From Pigmentiphaga sp. NML030171 (GTDB lineage: Bacteria > Pseudomonadota > Gammaproteobacteria > Burkholderiales > Burkholderiaceae_B), in contig NZ_NINX01000056.1 of assembly GCF_002188635.1 (NCBI RefSeq), positions 1 to 60,553 on the forward strand: a DNA stretch of 60,553 nt. The letters run 5' to 3'. The position numbers were made by a program, and so were the translations under genes. Every line of letters begins with the position of its first letter. Position 1 is the stretch's first letter. Below the pieces are notes generated by a model, which made no database searches, was not told the origin of the DNA, and was given only the letters and a program-made list of their open reading frames with translations. Shown here in pieces: positions 54,184 to 60,553 of the stretch.

Positions 54184-54282
54184 ATTGCGCAGGGGCACCT
54201 TAGCTAGATAGCCCATTCACTCACACACCTCCGTCCGGCTGCCTTCCAGGCTGATGCCGGACACCACCGGCTGGGCATGGCC

Positions 54283-54921
54283 ATGGTACGCAAAACGAAA
54301 GAGGAAGCGCTCGAAACCCGCACCCGCATTCTCGAAACCGCCGAGCAGATCTTCAGCGAACAAGGCGTCTCGCACACGTCGCTGCAAGATATCGCGGCGG
54401 CCGCCAATGTAACCCGTGGCGCGATCTACTGGCACTTCAAGAACAAGACGGACCTGCTGGACGCGATGCTGCAGCGGGTCAAGATGCCGATCGAGGATGC
54501 GCTCGAGCGCAGTTGCGACGCCAACTCCCCGGATCCGCTCAACCAGTTGCGGCGCAGCGCCGTCGGCGCCATGCAATTGATCTCCGAGGGCGCGAGCGCG
54601 CAGCGGGTCTGTGAGATCCTGCTGTTCAAGTGCGAATATGTGGCGGAAACGGCGGACATGCGCCGTCGCCACGTGGAAAGCCGCAAGGTCGCCCTGGGCC
54701 GCTACGAAGACGGCTTCCGCCGCGCCATCGCCCTGGGGCAGCTTCCGCCCCACACCGACCCGCGCATAGCCGCCCTGGGCCTGCACGCCATCATGCATGG
54801 CCTGTTCATGGACTGGATGCTGGAACCGGGCGACTTCGACATCACCGAAGTGGGCGGCCGCGTCATCGACGACTTCCTGGCGGGGCTGAAGATCAGCCCG
54901 CCGCCGGCCCGGGCCGGCTGA
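54283..54921 (+). CDS. AcrR-type TetR-family repressor of efflux
   Basis: This 212-residue TetR-family protein has the N-terminal helix-turn-helix RILETAEQIFSEQGVSHTSL and ANVTRGAIYWHFKNKTDLLD, closely of the AcrR/MexR-BpeR efflux-regulator type. The C-terminal part is the ligand pocket. The start could be the ATG at 54277 or at 54283; MVRKTKEEALETR from 54283 fits the family better. It lies 4.5 kb from the RND operon whose operator resembles its own. Binding of a drug should release both sites. Confidence 0.92.
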   Translation: MVRKTKEEALETRTRILETAEQIFSEQGVSHTSLQDIAAAANVTRGAIYWHFKNKTDLLDAMLQRVKMPIEDALERSCDANSPDPLNQLRRSAVGAMQLISEGASAQRVCEILLFKCEYVAETADMRRRHVESRKVALGRYEDGFRRAIALGQLPPHTDPRIAALGLHAIMHGLFMDWMLEPGDFDITEVGGRVIDDFLAGLKISPPPARAG

Positions 54922-54931
54922 GGCGCGAGCG

Positions 54932-55615
54932 CTACCTGCGCTGCTCCACCTCGTAGGTGACGTCCCGGACCTGTCCGTTCGTGTCGGGGAAACGATCGAA
55001 GATCGCCCGCACGAGGTAGGGCATCACCTGCGGAATGGAGTCGCCCGAGCCGGTGCTCACGGCCGTGGACTCGTAGACTTTCTGCCCGTTCTGCCTGGCG
55101 TCCCGGATCTCCACCCGCAGCGACGCGCGGGATGCGTCTACCGTGGTGGACGTCCAGGTCGGCGGGTACGGGGGCCCCCAGGCGAAACCCATGCCGCCGC
55201 GGCCGCGATAGCCGAAGCCGCCCCAGCCGTAGCCCCACGGCCCCCAGGGCCCGTAGAAGGGATCGTAGGCCGGACGCTCGATGCGCACCTGCACCGGCTC
55301 GACGCCGTACGAGAAGCTGACGGTGAAGCGGGCGGGCTTGCCCGCCTCGGCCTCGACCATGCCGGTGGGGCCGAGGCCAGACCGGATCATGTCGGCGTAT
55401 TCGCGATATTCCAGGCTGTCCCGCTGCGCCGCGGACGTATCGAATTTCCAGGTGGCGCCGACGGCATCGGCCGGCCATTGCTGGAAGGTCGTGACGCGGG
55501 CCGGCACCGTGGTCGCGCAGCCCGCGAGCAACGCCACGGCGGCCACCTTCGCGACGCGGCTGGCCCATGTCCAGCCGCCCCGTCCGAAGAAAGAATTACA
55601 TTTGGATATCGACAT
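54932..55615 (-). CDS. DUF4136-domain lipoprotein
   Basis: This 227-residue protein has a lipobox ALLAGCATT (Cys about 33) and a DUF4136-like domain. WPADAVGATWKFDTS and EYREYADMIRSGLGPTGM open it, a Gly/Tyr/Pro/Trp-rich stretch lies in the middle (YGPWGPWGYGWGGFGYRG), and SLRVEIRDARQNGQKVYEST follows. Function is unknown; relatives are envelope lipoproteins. It is convergent with the TetR gene, whose stop is only 10 nt away. Confidence 0.87.
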   Translation of the reverse strand: MSISKCNSFFGRGGWTWASRVAKVAAVALLAGCATTVPARVTTFQQWPADAVGATWKFDTSAAQRDSLEYREYADMIRSGLGPTGMVEAEAGKPARFTVSFSYGVEPVQVRIERPAYDPFYGPWGPWGYGWGGFGYRGRGGMGFAWGPPYPPTWTSTTVDASRASLRVEIRDARQNGQKVYESTAVSTGSGDSIPQVMPYLVRAIFDRFPDTNGQVRDVTYEVEQRR

Positions 55616-55757
55616 GGTGCTTTCGCGTCCGCAGCAAGAATCGTAATTTAACCGTTATGGCGCTTGGACCGACACGAGGTGTTTCGGTTCTCGGCCGACG
55701 CGTCCCGCCCCGCCCCGCTACAATCCCATCCCTGCGCCGCCACTCGTTTCCGCCATC

Positions 55758-58454
55758 ATGCGTACCGATACTCCCGTCACCATCAGACGCCAGAATTACC
55801 TTCCGTTTCCGTATGACATCGCGACGGTCAGGCTGGAATTCGACCTCGACCCCGCCGACACCCTGGTCCGTTCGCTGCTGGAGGTACGGCGTACCGGCGA
55901 AGGCCCGCTGGTCCTGGACGGCGAGGAACTGGAACTGGTCGCCGTCAAGGTGGACGGCCGGGACTGGAGCGGACACTACCAGGTGGACGGCAGCACCCTG
56001 ACGCTGGACGACCTGGGCGTCCAGGCGCAGGTCGAGATCGTCTCGCGCTGCCGGCCCGAGGCCAATTCGGCGCTGATGGGGCTTTATATCTCGAACGGCG
56101 TCTTCTTCACGCAGTGCGAGGCCGAGGGCTTTCGCCGCATCACCTGGTTCCCCGACCGGCCCGACGTCATGTCGCGGTATTCGGTGGTGCTGCGGGCCGA
56201 CAAGAAACGCTTCCCGCAATTGCTGTCCAACGGCAACCTGGTCAAGCAGGCCGACCTGCCCGATGGCCGCCACGAAGCGCATTGGGAAGACCCCTTTCCC
56301 AAGCCCTGCTACCTCTTCGCGCTGGTCGCGGGCACCCTGACCTGGCGCGAGTCCCGCATGCGCACCCGCTCGGGCCGCGAGGTGCTGCTGCAGGTCTACA
56401 GCGACCCCGGCAGCGAGGCCAAGACGCAGTACGCGCTGGAGTCGCTGGAGCGCGCCGTGCGCTGGGACGAGCAACGCTTCTCGCTCGAACTGGACCTGGA
56501 CCGCTTCATGATCGTGGCCGCCCGCGATTTCAACATGGGCGCCATGGAGAACAAGGGCCTGAACATCTTCAACGCCGCCTACGTGCTGGCCGACCCGGAA
56601 AGCGCCACCGACGCCAACTTCAGCGCGATCGAAGCGGTGATCGGGCACGAGTATTTCCACAACTGGACCGGCAACCGCGTCACCTGCCGCGACTGGTTCC
56701 AACTGAGCCTGAAGGAAGGCCTGACCGTCTTCCGCGACCAGGAATTCACCGCCGACATGATGGCGCAGGGACTGGACGCGCAGGCGGCCGCCAGCGCGCG
56801 CACGGTCAAGCGCATCGACGACGTCGTGACGCTGCGGGCCGCGCAGTTCCCCGAAGATGCCGGCCCGATGGCGCACCCCATCCGGCCCGAGAGCTACCAG
56901 GAGATCGGCAACTTCTATACCGCCACGGTCTACGAGAAAGGGGCGGAAGTCATCCGCATGCAGCAGACCCTGCTGACGCCCGCGGGCTTCACGCGCGGGC
57001 TGGCCGAGTACTTCCGCCGGCACGATGGCCAGGCCGTCACCTGCGACGACTTCGTCGCCGCGATGGAGTCGGTCTACGTGCAGGATCACCCCGGACGCGA
57101 CCTGTCCGTGTTCAGGCGCTGGTACAGCCAGGCCGGCACGCCGCGGGTGCGGGTGACGATCGAGCACGACGCCGCCACGCGGCGGTGCACGGTCACGCTC
57201 GCCCAGCGCTGCGAACCCGTGGGCGTGGAGCGCCTGCCGGGCGCGCCGGCCAAGCAGCCCTTCCACATTCCCTTCGCCATCGGCCTGCTGGATGCCCAAG
57301 GCCGGGCCCTGCCGCTCGAGCAGGCGGGCGGACACGAGGTGCGCGACACCGCGCTGCTCGAACTGACCACCGAGCACGCGCAATGGACGTTCGAGAACAT
57401 CGACGCCAGGCCGGTACCCTCGCTGCTGCGCGACTTTTCCGCGCCGGTCATCGTCGAATACGACTACACCGATCACGAGCTCGCGCTGCTGATGAAGCAC
57501 GATGGCAATGCCTTCGCCCGCTGGGAAGCCGGACAGCAACTGGCTACCCGCGTCATCCTGGCGGCCACTCGCGAACGGCAGGAGGGCAAGCCCTTCGTGC
57601 TGCATGGCGACTTCATCGAAGCCTGGCGCTCGGTGCTGGCCGCGCCGGGGCTGGATGCCGCCTACCGGGCTCGCGCCCTGACGCTGCCGTCGGAGAAGAC
57701 GCTGGCCGAACACATGGCCAAGGTCGATCCGGTGGCGCTGGCCGCCGTGCGCGACGAAACCCTGGGCGCGCTCGGCCGCGCGCTGGCGGACGACTGGCGC
57801 GCCGCCATCGATGCCAACCAGACGCCGGGGGACTATTCGCCCGATCCGGTCAGCGCGGGCAAGCGCGCGCTGAAGAACCTCGCGCTGGCCACGCTGATGG
57901 CCGGCCGCGTGGACGGCGCGGCGGAACTGGCACTGCGCCAATACGACACGGCGCGCAACATGACGGACCGGCTGTCGGCCCTCTCCTCGCTGGTCAACTT
58001 CGGCGCGCCAGACGCCGCCGCGCGGGTGCTGGCCGACTTCTACGACCGCTGGCAGGACGACCCGCTGGTGGTGGATAAATGGTTCACCCTGCAGGCGACC
58101 GCCCGGGGCACCACGGTCCAGACCGTGGAAGGCCTGATGGCCCATCCGGCGTTCTCGCTGCGCAATCCCAACCGCGCCCGCTCGCTGGTCTTCCAGTTCT
58201 GCCTGAACAATCCCTACGGCTTCCATCGCGCCGACGGCAGCGGCTACCGCTACTGGGCCAGCCAGGTCCTGGCGCTGGACGCCCTCAACCCGGAAATCGC
58301 GGCTCGCCTGGCCCGTGCGCTGGACCGCTGGGTCCGCTACGTACCCGAACTGAGCGACCCCATGCGCCAGGCGCTGCAGCAGGTGCGCAGCCATCCCGGC
58401 CTGTCGCGCAACGTCACCGAAATCGTTTCTAAAGCCCTGGAGATCGCCGCATGA
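55758..58454 (+). CDS. pepN: Aminopeptidase N
   Basis: This 898-residue M1 zinc aminopeptidase removes N-terminal residues from peptides in the cytoplasm. The substrate-binding GAMEN box is at 261-265, and the zinc motif H297-E298-xx-H301 in [13 protein letters not shown] is followed by the distal Glu in [13 protein letters not shown]. Full length matches the proteobacterial PepN family. TACAAT about 35 nt upstream may be its -10 box. Its stop overlaps the fbp start by 4 nt (ATGA). Confidence 0.97.
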   Translation: MRTDTPVTIRRQNYLPFPYDIATVRLEFDLDPADTLVRSLLEVRRTGEGPLVLDGEELELVAVKVDGRDWSGHYQVDGSTLTLDDLGVQAQVEIVSRCRPEANSALMGLYISNGVFFTQCEAEGFRRITWFPDRPDVMSRYSVVLRADKKRFPQLLSNGNLVKQADLPDGRHEAHWEDPFPKPCYLFALVAGTLTWRESRMRTRSGREVLLQVYSDPGSEAKTQYALESLERAVRWDEQRFSLELDLDRFMIVAARDFNMGAMENKGLNIFNAAYVLADPESATDANFSAIEAVIGHEYFHNWTGNRVTCRDWFQLSLKEGLTVFRDQEFTADMMAQGLDAQAAASARTVKRIDDVVTLRAAQFPEDAGPMAHPIRPESYQEIGNFYTATVYEKGAEVIRMQQTLLTPAGFTRGLAEYFRRHDGQAVTCDDFVAAMESVYVQDHPGRDLSVFRRWYSQAGTPRVRVTIEHDAATRRCTVTLAQRCEPVGVERLPGAPAKQPFHIPFAIGLLDAQGRALPLEQAGGHEVRDTALLELTTEHAQWTFENIDARPVPSLLRDFSAPVIVEYDYTDHELALLMKHDGNAFARWEAGQQLATRVILAATRERQEGKPFVLHGDFIEAWRSVLAAPGLDAAYRARALTLPSEKTLAEHMAKVDPVALAAVRDETLGALGRALADDWRAAIDANQTPGDYSPDPVSAGKRALKNLALATLMAGRVDGAAELALRQYDTARNMTDRLSALSSLVNFGAPDAAARVLADFYDRWQDDPLVVDKWFTLQATARGTTVQTVEGLMAHPAFSLRNPNRARSLVFQFCLNNPYGFHRADGSGYRYWASQVLALDALNPEIAARLARALDRWVRYVPELSDPMRQALQQVRSHPGLSRNVTEIVSKALEIAA

Positions 58455-59467
58455 AGCGCAAGACGCTTACCCAATTCCTGATCGAGCAGCAGCGCGGGGC
58501 CGCCGCCCTGCCCGCCGAAGTCCGCCTGCTGGTCGAAATCGTCGCCCGCGCCTGCAAGGCCATCGGCCACGCGGTCGGCAAGGGCGCGCTGGGCGGCGTG
58601 CTCGGCAGCCTGGAAACCGAGAACATCCAGGGCGAGGTGCAGAAGAAGCTGGACGTGCTGTCCAACGAAATCCTGCTGGAAGCCAACGAGTGGGGTGGCC
58701 AGCTGGCCGCCATGGCCTCCGAGGAAATGGAGACCGTCCACCTCATTCCCACCCACTACCCCAAGGGTGAATACCTGCTGCTGTTCGACCCGCTGGACGG
58801 CTCCAGCAACATCGACGTGAACGTGTCCATCGGCACGATCTTCTCGGTGCTGCGCGCGCCCGCCGAGGCCCGTGGCCGCGAGATCACCGAGCAGGACTTC
58901 CTGCAGCCGGGCTCGCAGCAGGTCGTGGCGGGCTACGCGCTGTACGGCCCGCAGACCATGCTGATCCTGACCGTGGGCACCGGCGTGTTCGGCTTCACCC
59001 TGGACCGCGAAGTCGGCTCGTGGGTGCTGACCCAGGAAAACATCCGCATTCCCGCCGACACCAAGGAATTCGCGATCAACATGTCCAACATGCGCCACTG
59101 GGCACCGCCGGTGCGGCGCTACATCGAGGAATGCCTGGCCGGCAAGACCGGACCGCGCGGCAAGGACTTCAACATGCGCTGGATCGCCTCCATGGTGGCC
59201 GACGTGCACCGCATCCTGAACCGCGGCGGCATCTTCATGTACCCGTGGGATGCGCGCGAACCGACCAAGCCCGGCAAGCTGCGCCTGATGTACGAAGCCA
59301 ACCCGATGAGCATGCTGGTGGAACAGGCCGGCGGCGCCTCGACCAACGGCCTGCAGCGCATCCTGGACATCGAGCCCGCCGCGCTGCACGAACGCGTCAG
59401 CGTGATCCTGGGCTCGAAGAACGAAGTCGACCTCGTCACGAGCTATCACAAAGACGCGAGCAACTGA
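58451..59467 (+). CDS. fbp: Fructose-1,6-bisphosphatase class 1
   Basis: Fbp hydrolyses fructose-1,6-bisphosphate in gluconeogenesis. The 338-residue protein has the metal site [20 protein letters not shown] and [18 protein letters not shown] segments at the end ([18 protein letters not shown]). It is translationally coupled to pepN by an ATGA overlap, an odd but common pairing in this group. A repeat element starts right at its stop. Confidence 0.97.
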   Translation: MKRKTLTQFLIEQQRGAAALPAEVRLLVEIVARACKAIGHAVGKGALGGVLGSLETENIQGEVQKKLDVLSNEILLEANEWGGQLAAMASEEMETVHLIPTHYPKGEYLLLFDPLDGSSNIDVNVSIGTIFSVLRAPAEARGREITEQDFLQPGSQQVVAGYALYGPQTMLILTVGTGVFGFTLDREVGSWVLTQENIRIPADTKEFAINMSNMRHWAPPVRRYIEECLAGKTGPRGKDFNMRWIASMVADVHRILNRGGIFMYPWDAREPTKPGKLRLMYEANPMSMLVEQAGGASTNGLQRILDIEPAALHERVSVILGSKNEVDLVTSYHKDASN

Positions 59468-59625
59468 TCCAGGAAACTGCGGATCTGGCTTTGCCAGGCC
59501 GCGCGCATCGCCCCTCGGGACCCGGCGCCGGGCCGCCCCGAGGCGGGTCCCGGCCCCCTTGGGGGGCTGCCGCGTAGCGGCTGGGGGCCCACCATGCGGG
59601 CGCGCGTCACGCGTAGGGGGGAAAC
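59467..59625 (-). repeat. Dispersed intergenic repeat, long form, copy D
   Basis: Read on the minus strand this matches copy C (38536-38695) almost base for base through CAGCCGCTACGCGGCAG, CCCCAAGGGGGCCGGGACCC and GGGTCCCGAGGGGCGATGC. It lies between fbp and the glutamine synthetase remnant. Confidence 0.85.
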
Positions 59626-59630
59626 CTCCC

Positions 59631-59906
59631 CTAGAACAGTTCGAAGTACTCGCGCTGTTCCCACTCGCTCACTTCGAGATTGAAGCGGGCGATCTCGGCT
59701 TCCTTGATGTGGCAGAAGTAATCCACGAAGCCGGCCCCCAGCCCCTCGCGCAGCACCGGATCGTCGCGCAGGCATCCCAGCGCCTCGGTCAGCGTATGCG
59801 GCAGGCTGGCGGCCTGGGTCTCGTAGGGCGCATCGGCCGACGGCCCGGGATCGAGGGCGCGGGCGATGCCATCCATGCCCGACAGCACCTGGGACGCGAA
59901 AAGAGG
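59631..59906 (-). pseudogene. Glutamine synthetase-family C-terminus, cut by an insertion sequence
   Basis: About 91 codons are left, from LFASQVLSGMDGIARALDPG to the end EVSEWEQREYFELF with stop TAG. This is the C-terminal end of a GlnA type III/gamma-glutamyl ligase-like protein. The upstream side runs directly into an IS3-family element. The rest of the gene should lie beyond the element, outside the window. As it stands the gene cannot make an active enzyme. Confidence 0.82.
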
Positions 59907-59988
59907 TGGCGGCGGAAATTCAGACAGTCCGATAAGTGGAGAGCTCTGGGCCTGATCCGGCGATAATGCCGGTAAAGGAACCAGAGAG

Positions 59989-60297
59989 ATGACCAAGAGA
60001 ACGAGACGAACACACTCAGCGGCGTTCAAGGCCAAGGTGGCCTTGGCGGCGGTCAAGGGGGATCGCACCCTGGCCGAACTGGCTCAGCAATTTGATGTGC
60101 ATCCGAACCAGATCACGGAATGGAAGCGGCAGTTGCAGGAGAAGGCGGCGGACGTATTCGGGTCGGCAGGACAGAGCAACAACGAGCCGCCGGCCGATCT
60201 GAAGGTGCTACATGCCAAGATCGGCCAGCTCACGCTGGAGAATGATTTTTTAGAAAGCGCGCTCACCAAGGCGGGATTGCTGAGCGCAAAGCGATGA
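59989..60297 (+). CDS. IS3-family transposase OrfA
   Basis: This 102-residue DNA-binding half of the transposase opens MTKRTRRTHSAAFKAKVALA and has a helix-turn-helix (LAELAQQFDVHPNQITEWKR). A leucine-zipper-like segment before the end (LHAKIGQLTLENDFLESALT) holds two OrfA chains together. Its codons TTT TTA near the end form the frameshift site. Alone it usually acts as a regulator; fused to OrfB it is the transposase. Confidence 0.94.
   Translation: MTKRTRRTHSAAFKAKVALAAVKGDRTLAELAQQFDVHPNQITEWKRQLQEKAADVFGSAGQSNNEPPADLKVLHAKIGQLTLENDFLESALTKAGLLSAKR
60246..60252 (+). promoter_or_regulatory. Programmed -1 frameshift heptamer
   Basis: T TTT TTA is in the exact phase needed for tandem slippage. 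After slipping, reading continues through AGA AAG CGC into the orfB frame. GCGCTCA (60259-60265) pairs with TGAGCGC (60281-60287), placing a 7-bp stem 6 nt downstream. Confidence 0.8.
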
Positions 60298-60553
60298 TAG
60301 ACCGTACGCATGCACTGCCGGTGTCACGCCAGGCCAAATTGGTGGGGATTGCTCGATCGAGCGTGTATTATCAGGCCCGGCCTGTCAACGATAGAGATCT
60401 GATGTTGATGCGCCGGATCGACGAGCTGCATCTGGAGTTTCCGTTTGCCGGGGCCCGCATGCTGGCGCGGCTACTGCGCCGTGACGGCCATGAGGTCGGC
60501 CGACGACACGTGGGCACCCTGATGAAACGCATGGGCGTTAAGGCCGAGGTGTT
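60294..60553 (+). CDS. IS3-family transposase OrfB, partial
   Basis: The first 86 codons are visible from the ATG at 60294 to the window edge. They include SRQAKLVGIARSSVYYQAR and FPFAGARMLARLLRRDGHEV, the start of IS3 OrfB proteins. The DDE catalytic domain lies outside. The ATG overlaps the orfA stop by ATGA, but the frame is open upstream to the slippery site, so the functional product is probably the OrfAB fusion. Confidence 0.9.
   Translation, partial: MIDRTHALPVSRQAKLVGIARSSVYYQARPVNDRDLMLMRRIDELHLEFPFAGARMLARLLRRDGHEVGRRHVGTLMKRMGVKAEV

Larger units (their letters stand above)
59907..60553 (+). mobile_element. IS3-family insertion sequence, left part
   Basis: The element begins near 59907, where the glutamine synthetase frame breaks and TGGCGGCGGAAATTCAGAC starts with the usual TG. 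It contains orfA and the beginning of orfB in the overlapping -1 frame, with a slippery site between. It runs off the right edge, so the right inverted repeat and target duplication cannot be checked. The exact left end is uncertain by a few bases. Confidence 0.85.

Noticed and set aside
1..60553. tRNA, rRNA and riboswitch genes
   Set aside because: I saw no cloverleaf, rRNA segment or known riboswitch core on either strand, though a covariance search was not possible.

Overview
The window is G+C-rich, gene-dense chromosomal DNA of a betaproteobacterium. The likely source is Alcaligenaceae, most probably Bordetella or a close relative such as Achromobacter. The grounds are an orphan Bug-type (TctC-like) binding protein, the gene sets bamC-dapA and leuS-lptE-holA-proA, a second IF-1 gene, an H-NS protein of the betaproteobacterial type, and a family of G+C-rich intergenic repeats. 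Genus is an inference; there is no rRNA or tRNA gene here to test it.

Layout. 1-385: edge of a ParB-like gene. 452-7183: a sugar-acid locus with a LacI-type repressor, twin palindromic operators, a Bug binding protein, glucarate dehydratase, a large metallo-beta-lactamase-fold lipoprotein and a Sel1-repeat protein. 7191-8517: divergent DmeF cobalt/nickel exporter and its RcnR-type repressor around one operator. 8534-10423: a DUF1232 gene split by a stop codon, an arylamine N-acetyltransferase and a VapC/Phd toxin-antitoxin pair. 10641-16143: mutS, a phosphoesterase-like protein, an FKBP isomerase and a ribosomal oxygenase. 16166-18949: a sensor kinase, a FixJ-type regulator and a secreted HbpS-like protein, in an order that recalls the Streptomyces HbpS-SenS-SenR haem/redox system. 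19085-29101: ArsR regulator, small lipoprotein, MBL hydrolase, bamC, dapA, an M50 protease, a Sua5/YciO protein, trpS, an S4 protein and polA. 29256-35130: LOG protein, thrB, a membrane protein, cold-shock protein, IF-1 and uvrD. 35309-43479: leuS, lptE, holA, proA, hemJ, an RNA methyltransferase and an orphan 63-residue protein. 43613-54921: a complete RND efflux operon, ypfJ, cfa, yaeQ, an H-NS-like gene, a DUF486 membrane protein and an AcrR-type TetR regulator. 54932-59467: DUF4136 lipoprotein, pepN and fbp. 59631-60553: the tail of a glutamine synthetase gene cut by an IS3-family element that runs off the right edge.

How parts work together. The LacI repressor probably controls uptake and dehydration of glucarate-type acids through two operators 42 bp apart. 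The RND pump and the TetR gene 4.5 kb away carry operators of the same 12-6-12 architecture, so the regulator probably controls both itself and the distant pump. The kinase, regulator and HbpS-like protein are the best candidate for a little-described signalling system. Four copies of a modular repeat punctuate operons: one pair flanks bamC-dapA in inverted orientation, and one copy separates lptE from holA.
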